Assembly: GCA_035267045.1 (NCBI GenBank)
Contig: DATFMH010000165.1
Coordinates: 1 to 10,995, forward strand
Length of the DNA stretch: 10,995 nucleotides
Reading direction: 5' to 3'
From: DATFMH01 sp035267045
Lineage (GTDB): Bacteria > Bacteroidota > Rhodothermia > Balneolales > DATFMH01
Numbering within the stretch: position 1 is the stretch's first letter; every line of letters starts with the position of its first letter. This document shows, piece after piece, positions 7,158 to 10,995 of the stretch. The position numbers and the translations under genes are program-made. Under the pieces are notes generated by a model. It did not search any database. It was given only the letters and a program-made list of their open reading frames with translations, and was not told where the DNA came from.

Positions 7158-7517
7158 TCAAAATGTAATGACCTGATACCCATTGCGTATCAATCGCAAA
7201 AGGCTCGGATGTTCGTCGTATTCGGAGAGTAAGGGTACGTCACCCAGTTTCTCAATCTTATGTCTCACCCCGAAAGCTCCTGCGCAAAAGTGGCATACGC
7301 CCTCGATCTTATCCTTTACCGCTTCATAAAGGGGATGCATCTTATGTTCCGGATCTGCCAGTTCAGGCACCCATTTTGTCCCGGCCCCGTCGAATACGAT
7401 TTTCACATCTTCTCCTTCTTCTTTCATTTCCTTGGCTACTTCAAGCGCATTCGCTATTCTGCCAAGTGCTTCATGAGTATCTGTATCTGCAAGAATTACA
7501 AGTGCTGCTTTGGGCAT
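7158..7517 (-). CDS. DsrE-family sulfur-relay-like protein
   Basis: 119 residues. The N-terminal KAALVILADTDTHEALGRI and central DVKIVFDGAGTKWVPEL form the Rossmann-like DsrE/DsrF fold. VCHFCAGAFG (74-83) carries Cys75 and Cys78 in the position where DsrE-type proteins hold a reactive Cys that can carry persulfide sulfur. It is soluble, with no signal peptide. It has the best ribosome site in the window (AAGGAGA, plus 7523-7529, 5 nt from the ATG), so it is likely the first and most highly translated gene of the hydrolase-OsmC operon. The AraC-type regulator ends 67 nt upstream. A role in persulfide or sulfur transfer is known for the family; here it is inferred. Confidence 0.88.
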   Translation of the reverse strand: MPKAALVILADTDTHEALGRIANALEVAKEMKEEGEDVKIVFDGAGTKWVPELADPEHKMHPLYEAVKDKIEGVCHFCAGAFGVRHKIEKLGDVPLLSEYDEHPSLLRLIRNGYQVITF

Positions 7518-7522
7518 GGTGA

Positions 7523-7529
7523 TCTCCTT
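7523..7529 (-). promoter_or_regulatory. Strong ribosome-binding site of the DsrE-like gene
   Basis: AAGGAGA on the minus strand, 5 nt before the ATG at 7517. It stands out because most other genes here have weak or no Shine-Dalgarno sites, and it fixes the start of the DsrE-like gene. Confidence 0.75.
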
Positions 7530-7584
7530 TTTTATTTACATTGTTAATTATGATGTAAAGATAGAAGTGACAGGCCGTTCTCTG

Positions 7585-8457
7585 TTAGGTCGTTTTTCCC
7601 TGATGATTGTCAATTCTTCCCGGATTCAAATTTATGTCGCCCATTCGATAGGCTGTAGGAGAACACCCTTCCTTCAATTTGAAAAAACGGCTGAATGACT
7701 GGATATCATCGAAGCCTAATTTATAGGCTATTTCCTTAACGGGAAATCGGGTATATCGTAATAATCTTCTCCCTTCCAGCAAGATCCGTTGCTGAATAAT
7801 CTGCAGTGGAGTTTTGTCATGAAATCTGGAAAATAAATTGGACAGTGTCTTTGGTGACTTGTGGAGCAACCCTGCATATTCAGCAACACTGTGTTTCTCT
7901 CTGAAGTGTGTTTCTACCAAAAAATTAAACTCACGTATGATGTCCAGGTTTAAATGATCTAACCAAATGTAATCGTTTTGTTCTTTTGCCAGCCGGGTGC
8001 ATAAAATAATAAACCGTTTAAGCATCATCTGAAGCATCTGAAATTGCAGCTCATCACTCGATTCCATTTCAATCGAAAACATTTTCCAGAGAACTTCAAA
8101 CTTTTCCAGTCGCTCAACCGGTATTTCTACTACAGGAACCTGAGACGCTCCGAAAAACAGGATGCCCTTGCATCCCACTTCCGCATCATGATCAATAATA
8201 CAGTAAAAGGAGCGGTTAAAACGTACTAATCTTGCCGTTCCGGTTTCTTCTACTTCTACCTTGTGAAATTCGGTGAGAAATACAAGCTGATTTTTGCCGA
8301 TACTATACTCCACCCCATCAATAATCAACCGGGTATTTCCGCTTAATCCCCAAATAATAGTCAATCCATCTTTTATGATTTCGGTAAATTTACTTTCATT
8401 ACTTTCTTCGATCGTACAAAGTTCCAGATATTCGTTCGTGGTACCTAAAAATTTCAT
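7585..8457 (-). CDS. AraC-type transcriptional regulator
   Basis: 290 residues. The N-terminal ~160 residues form a cupin-like sensor region (GNTRLIIDGVEYSIGKNQLVFL at about 40-61 is the cupin-type strand pair). The C-terminal ~189-273 is the AraC DNA-binding domain: first helix-turn-helix SVAEYAGLLHKSPKTLSNLF; second around PVKEIAYKLGFDDIQSFSRFFK followed by GCSPTAYR, the standard family signature. It is on the same strand as and immediately upstream of the DsrE-like gene, so it is a good candidate regulator of the DsrE-hydrolase-OsmC genes. It starts 28 nt after the PAS-like gene, so it may also be part of that transcript. GGAAG precedes the ATG. The ligand is unknown. Confidence 0.92.
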   Translation of the reverse strand: MKFLGTTNEYLELCTIEESNESKFTEIIKDGLTIIWGLSGNTRLIIDGVEYSIGKNQLVFLTEFHKVEVEETGTARLVRFNRSFYCIIDHDAEVGCKGILFFGASQVPVVEIPVERLEKFEVLWKMFSIEMESSDELQFQMLQMMLKRFIILCTRLAKEQNDYIWLDHLNLDIIREFNFLVETHFREKHSVAEYAGLLHKSPKTLSNLFSRFHDKTPLQIIQQRILLEGRRLLRYTRFPVKEIAYKLGFDDIQSFSRFFKLKEGCSPTAYRMGDINLNPGRIDNHQGKTT

Positions 8458-8485
8458 TCTGCTTCCGTCCCCTGATTACTTCGGA

Positions 8486-9097
8486 TTAACATTGTGCCTC
8501 CAAATCCCTTAACAGGGTGCCCTGCCATTTAATTTTTTTAGACGTAATGAAACTCAACTGAGTATTCAAAATGTATGTAATGGGAATATCCCGTTTTTTA
8601 TTGAACATCTGAATTTTGCAATTCAGGACCGCATAGTTTCCACCATTTTTAGAAAATTGCTCAGCAAGTGAGGTAATCATACGTTCTCTTTTTTCGGGAT
8701 TTACAAGATACCTTGCCGGCAAGACCTCCATTTTGCACATCTCCACCGCTGTTAATCCGAAATGATATTGAACACTTTCGCTGACAATTTCGGGTCGGGC
8801 TGCTGAAAGGCTGTCGGAATTAACCTTATCGAGATACGTCAGAAATAAAAAAGGCTCCGCGTCACGTACAAAATTATACTCGGCGGTACGCTGATTAATC
8901 CGTTTCGCCATTCTGGTAATGAAAAAAGGCGGGATAAAAGGAACCAGATATTTGAGTCCGGAGATGGCAGGCAAATGCAGGCTTAGGGTATCTATTCCAT
9001 ACAATAACAAAAGGATGCTCCCACCAACGCTTAGTGTGGCCATAAGAGGCCTTGAAACCACGTATTCAGCCGTTCTTGTTATGTTGTTTAATTTCAT
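8486..9097 (-). CDS. Membrane-anchored PAS-like protein, uncharacterised
   Basis: 203 residues. Two hydrophobic segments (about 17-37 and 46-62) near the N-terminus form a membrane hairpin, followed by a basic KRINQR stretch on the cytosolic side. Residues ~101-199 look like a PAS fold: EIVSESVQYHFGLTAVEMCK, NPEKRERMITSLAEQF, YAVLNCKIQMFNKKRDIP, FITSKKIKWQGTLLRDLEAQ. The order (GLT.EE-like, long helix, KDG-like turn, G.LRDI-like end) is typical of PAS sensor domains. There is no kinase, cyclase or DNA-binding output domain, so any signal must pass by interaction. It lies 80 nt after the anti-sigma-like gene, suggesting it senses for that module. The PAS call rests on pattern only. Confidence 0.55.
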   Translation of the reverse strand: MKLNNITRTAEYVVSRPLMATLSVGGSILLLLYGIDTLSLHLPAISGLKYLVPFIPPFFITRMAKRINQRTAEYNFVRDAEPFLFLTYLDKVNSDSLSAARPEIVSESVQYHFGLTAVEMCKMEVLPARYLVNPEKRERMITSLAEQFSKNGGNYAVLNCKIQMFNKKRDIPITYILNTQLSFITSKKIKWQGTLLRDLEAQC

Positions 9098-9177
9098 GTT
9101 GTGGATTGTGAAAACAAAGTTGGCACGTCACAATATTATAATTGAACTTTCTTTGGATAATTTTAAACTGGAAAAAG

Positions 9178-9420
9178 TTACATCCTTTTTCCGGTTACCT
9201 TAAGTGCCTCGAATAATGCTTCATACTCTTCCCGGCATGCCGGGCAGTGATCCAGGTGATATTTCACCAAAGGCAAGGCTTCCTCCGCTGATTTACCGGT
9301 TAATTTTAATTCCACGAACCGGTCCAGTTCACGGAAACATTCATCACAAGCTATTTCATCAGCACGTGTATCGGCAATAGCCCGGATTATTCGTTTGAGT
9401 ATGGTTCTGTTAAGTTTCAT
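9178..9420 (-). CDS. Zinc-binding anti-sigma-like protein (ZAS/zf-HC2 type)
   Basis: 80 residues. Residues C25-x2-C28, then 26 residues, then H55-x3-C59-x2-C62 (YHLDHCPACREE) match the zinc-binding anti-sigma pattern C-x(25-29)-H-x3-C-x2-C. There is no transmembrane segment, so it would be cytosolic, as in the RsrA/ChrR type of ECF anti-sigma factor, where redox or thiol state can release zinc and the sigma factor. It lies 42 nt after the sigma factor gene on the same strand, the classic arrangement. A redox-sensing role is inferred from the Cys/His set; this sequence alone cannot show whether zinc is held or lost on oxidation. Confidence 0.8.
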   Translation of the reverse strand: MKLNRTILKRIIRAIADTRADEIACDECFRELDRFVELKLTGKSAEEALPLVKYHLDHCPACREEYEALFEALKVTGKRM

Positions 9421-9462
9421 GATATTACGTATACGAGTTGGACGTGATAATACTTTACTTTC

Positions 9463-10104
9463 TTACGTTTTATCCAAAAAATCGGTAAGTTCAATCCCTT
9501 TTTTTTCGAATTCATGTTTGATTTTCATCCGTGCATCATGGATAAGTTTGTACATATTGTTGCGATTGGTGCCCATTAATTTTGCTACTTGATCAGCCGG
9601 CAGGCCTTGCACCATCACAGATGTAATAGCCAAACGTTGTTTTTCAGTTAACGATTCTTCCATTATTCGTTGAAGTTCCTGCATCATTAACCGGAGCCCT
9701 GTCTCATAATCTGGTGCGGGGTCTTCAGATGAATACACTTCAATTATCGGCACAGAGCCATCTCTGCCGTTCAAATTGTTCAACGATATATCTTTCCAAT
9801 GTTTACGACGCAAATCGGTGAGAGCTTCGTGTATGGCTATCTTCATTGCCCACGATGTGAAGCGGGCCTCGTAGCGATAGGACTCTAAATTATCCAAAAT
9901 CTTTAATAACGCTTCCTGGACATAATCTTCTGCGATTTGCTCCCGATCACGCTTGATACGACTAGCAAGAGCATTGATCAATCCCCTTCGAAGGATTTCA
10001 CGCAATTCGTGAATGGCCTTTTCATCGGGCGGTCTTCGCAACAACTTGACCCACTCTTCATCTGAGTAATGAGTTCTTTTTATTTTCTTAAACCAGCTTA
10101 ACAT
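9463..10104 (-). CDS. ECF-type RNA polymerase sigma factor
   Basis: 213 residues. Region 2 covers ~50-105: EDYVQEALLKILDNL, then the YRYEARFTSWAMKIAIHEA region 2.3-2.4 Trp-rich block and LTDLRRKHW. Region 4 is ~152-199: LTEKQRLAITSVM, GLPADQVAKLMGTNRNNMYK (helix-turn-helix) and LIHDARMKIK. Regions 1.1 and 3 are absent, as in ECF (group 4) sigma factors. It directs RNA polymerase to a stress or envelope regulon and is held by the anti-sigma protein encoded next. The start is ATG 10104, with no obvious Shine-Dalgarno. The regulon is unknown; autoregulation is typical of the class but not shown here. Confidence 0.92.
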   Translation of the reverse strand: MLSWFKKIKRTHYSDEEWVKLLRRPPDEKAIHELREILRRGLINALASRIKRDREQIAEDYVQEALLKILDNLESYRYEARFTSWAMKIAIHEALTDLRRKHWKDISLNNLNGRDGSVPIIEVYSSEDPAPDYETGLRLMMQELQRIMEESLTEKQRLAITSVMVQGLPADQVAKLMGTNRNNMYKLIHDARMKIKHEFEKKGIELTDFLDKT

Positions 10105-10407
10105 GAAAATTGGTGATTAAAAATGCACTTAACTAATCCCCCCTATTATAGAGCATTTCTTTTATAAAAAAGGTGAAGGTTATGATTTCCAGACGATAAT
10201 CATAATAATCTACTTGATATTCAGAGATATTGCCAATAGTAACCCGGATTATTTACCAAGAAATTTAGCCGCGTTCCGCAAGTCTTCGGGAAAATTTTGC
10301 AGTTCTTTTTAACGTCCTCAAAATCTAGGAATGAATTGTTTTTAATAAGCTATTAGAGTTACAATAGGATATGTATTGTTTCGCGTTAGTTACGTGAATA
10401 ATCCGGG
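10105..10407. other. Intergenic stretch upstream of the sigma factor
   Basis: About 300 bases between the sigma factor start and the reductase stop, with no gene seen. It holds the weak -10 candidate and the long-range inverted repeat at 10241-10409; the rest is AT-rich with many stops. Confidence 0.6.
10145..10150 (-). promoter_or_regulatory. Possible -10 element upstream of the sigma factor gene
   Basis: TATAAT on the minus strand about 40 nt upstream of the sigma ATG. The expected -35 position carries only an AT-rich stretch with no TTGACA, and Bacteroidota-type promoters use other elements, so this is weak. It is noted as the only candidate promoter upstream. Confidence 0.2.
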
Positions 10408-10409
10408 TT
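10241..10409. repeat. 169-bp segment bounded by a 13-bp inverted repeat
   Basis: aacccggattatt (10241-10253) recurs inverted and perfect as aataatccgggtt (10397-10409), about 143 bp apart. The right copy overlaps the stop codon of the reductase gene. The layout resembles a small non-coding element with terminal inverted repeats, but no target-site duplication is obvious and no gene is inside. Confidence 0.35.
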
Positions 10410-10995
10410 AACCTACCATATATGGTATATCTGAACTATGGCTCGGATATGCATAGATCATTTTTTTGAAATCAGTGGTTGTTAGCCCGTGATTGATCGC
10501 CATGGCAAAGAGATTGATGATCTCTTCTGATTTTGTACCTAACAGATGGGCACCGAGAATCTTCCCGGTCTCTTTCTCCATGATCGTTTTATAAGCGGCA
10601 TGGGATTCATTTATCCTTTTATAAGAATACCACGATTCAATATTTCCGAAGGAAACCTTAACGTCTCTCCCTTTTTCTTCGGCTTCCTTTTGTGTCAGGC
10701 CCACGGAGGCCATCGGGGGAATAGTAAAAACGACGGTTGGTTGAGCCGGATATTCAGCTTTTCTATGATTACCGTCGAGTAGATTTGAAGCTACTATGTT
10801 TGATTCATAACCGGCAACCGGTGTCAATGGTTTGCCATTGGTGAACGCCACATCCCCGGCGGCATAAATTTGCGGGTTGCTGACACTCTGCAGATAATCA
10901 TTTACGCTTATTCCTCTTTTTTCATAATGAGTACCTGCTTTTTCGAGCTTGAGGTTATCAATATTGGGAATACGTCCGGCCCCATGGATAACAAG
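10408..10995 (-). CDS. Pyridine nucleotide-disulfide oxidoreductase (glutathione/mercuric reductase-like), N-terminus outside window
   Basis: 195 residues of the C-terminal part; the frame is open to the window edge. Seen: HGAGRIPNIDNLKLEKAG (the G-R-x-P motif before the second FAD contact), then VSNPQIYAAGDVAFTNGKPLT (the FAD-binding AAGD-x block), then the dimerisation domain: PTVVFTIPPMASVGLTQKEAEEKG, ETGKILGAHLLGTKSEEIINLFAMAI. It matches dihydrolipoamide, glutathione and mercuric reductases, which use FAD plus NAD(P)H to reduce disulfides or metal ions. The C-terminal block reads YAYPSHSSDIPYM, not the HPT-x2-E that normally supplies the catalytic His-Glu pair, so the acid/base is altered or moved. 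The redox CxxxxC lies upstream of the window, so the substrate type cannot be told. Confidence 0.88.
   Translation of the reverse strand, partial: LVIHGAGRIPNIDNLKLEKAGTHYEKRGISVNDYLQSVSNPQIYAAGDVAFTNGKPLTPVAGYESNIVASNLLDGNHRKAEYPAQPTVVFTIPPMASVGLTQKEAEEKGRDVKVSFGNIESWYSYKRINESHAAYKTIMEKETGKILGAHLLGTKSEEIINLFAMAINHGLTTTDFKKMIYAYPSHSSDIPYMVG

Noticed and set aside
7154..7183. ATG 7183 as start of the alpha/beta hydrolase
   Set aside because: It would overlap the DsrE-like gene by 26 nt and add an N-terminus the family lacks; ATG 7153 fits better.

Overview
The window most resembles chromosomal DNA of a Bacteroidota-type bacterium, or a relative such as Balneolota/Rhodothermota. This is an inference from protein style, moderately AT-rich DNA and weak or absent Shine-Dalgarno sites before most genes; no rRNA or other marker is present. 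No tRNA, rRNA, CRISPR array or intact mobile element was seen.

Layout. Bases 1-1484 (+) hold the 3' part of a flavodoxin-family oxidoreductase gene followed 4 nt later by egtD, the histidine trimethyltransferase of ergothioneine synthesis. Bases 1492-2172 are a decayed segment: the first ~42 codons of an ABC-transporter ATPase gene (+) run head-on into the truncated 3' end of an aspartyl/asparaginyl beta-hydroxylase gene (-), which also has a frameshift in an A8 tract. After a gene-poor stretch with a minus-strand terminator comes a secreted thioredoxin-fold protein (-). Then come three plus-strand genes: a PAP2-like membrane protein, a tandem-duplicated AhpD-like protein and a HAD/haloacid-dehalogenase-like hydrolase.

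From 5923 to 10104 all genes are on the minus strand. In order of transcription they are an ECF sigma factor, a zinc-binding anti-sigma-like protein, a membrane-anchored PAS-like protein, an AraC-type regulator, a DsrE-family protein, an alpha/beta hydrolase and an OsmC-family protein. The last two are the separated halves of a protein that occurs elsewhere as a single hydrolase-OsmC fusion. The window ends in the C-terminal part of a glutathione-reductase/mercuric-reductase-like flavoprotein (-).

The recurring theme is thiol, sulfur and redox chemistry: ergothioneine methyltransferase, flavodoxin-like protein, periplasmic thioredoxin, double AhpD, OsmC, DsrE and a disulfide reductase. Two regulatory modules lie among them: sigma/anti-sigma, and the AraC regulator. 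The best candidate for an under-described unit is the AraC-DsrE-hydrolase-OsmC cluster, possibly linked to the sigma/anti-sigma/PAS genes upstream. That the genes share one physiological role is inference; gene order and motifs are read from the sequence.
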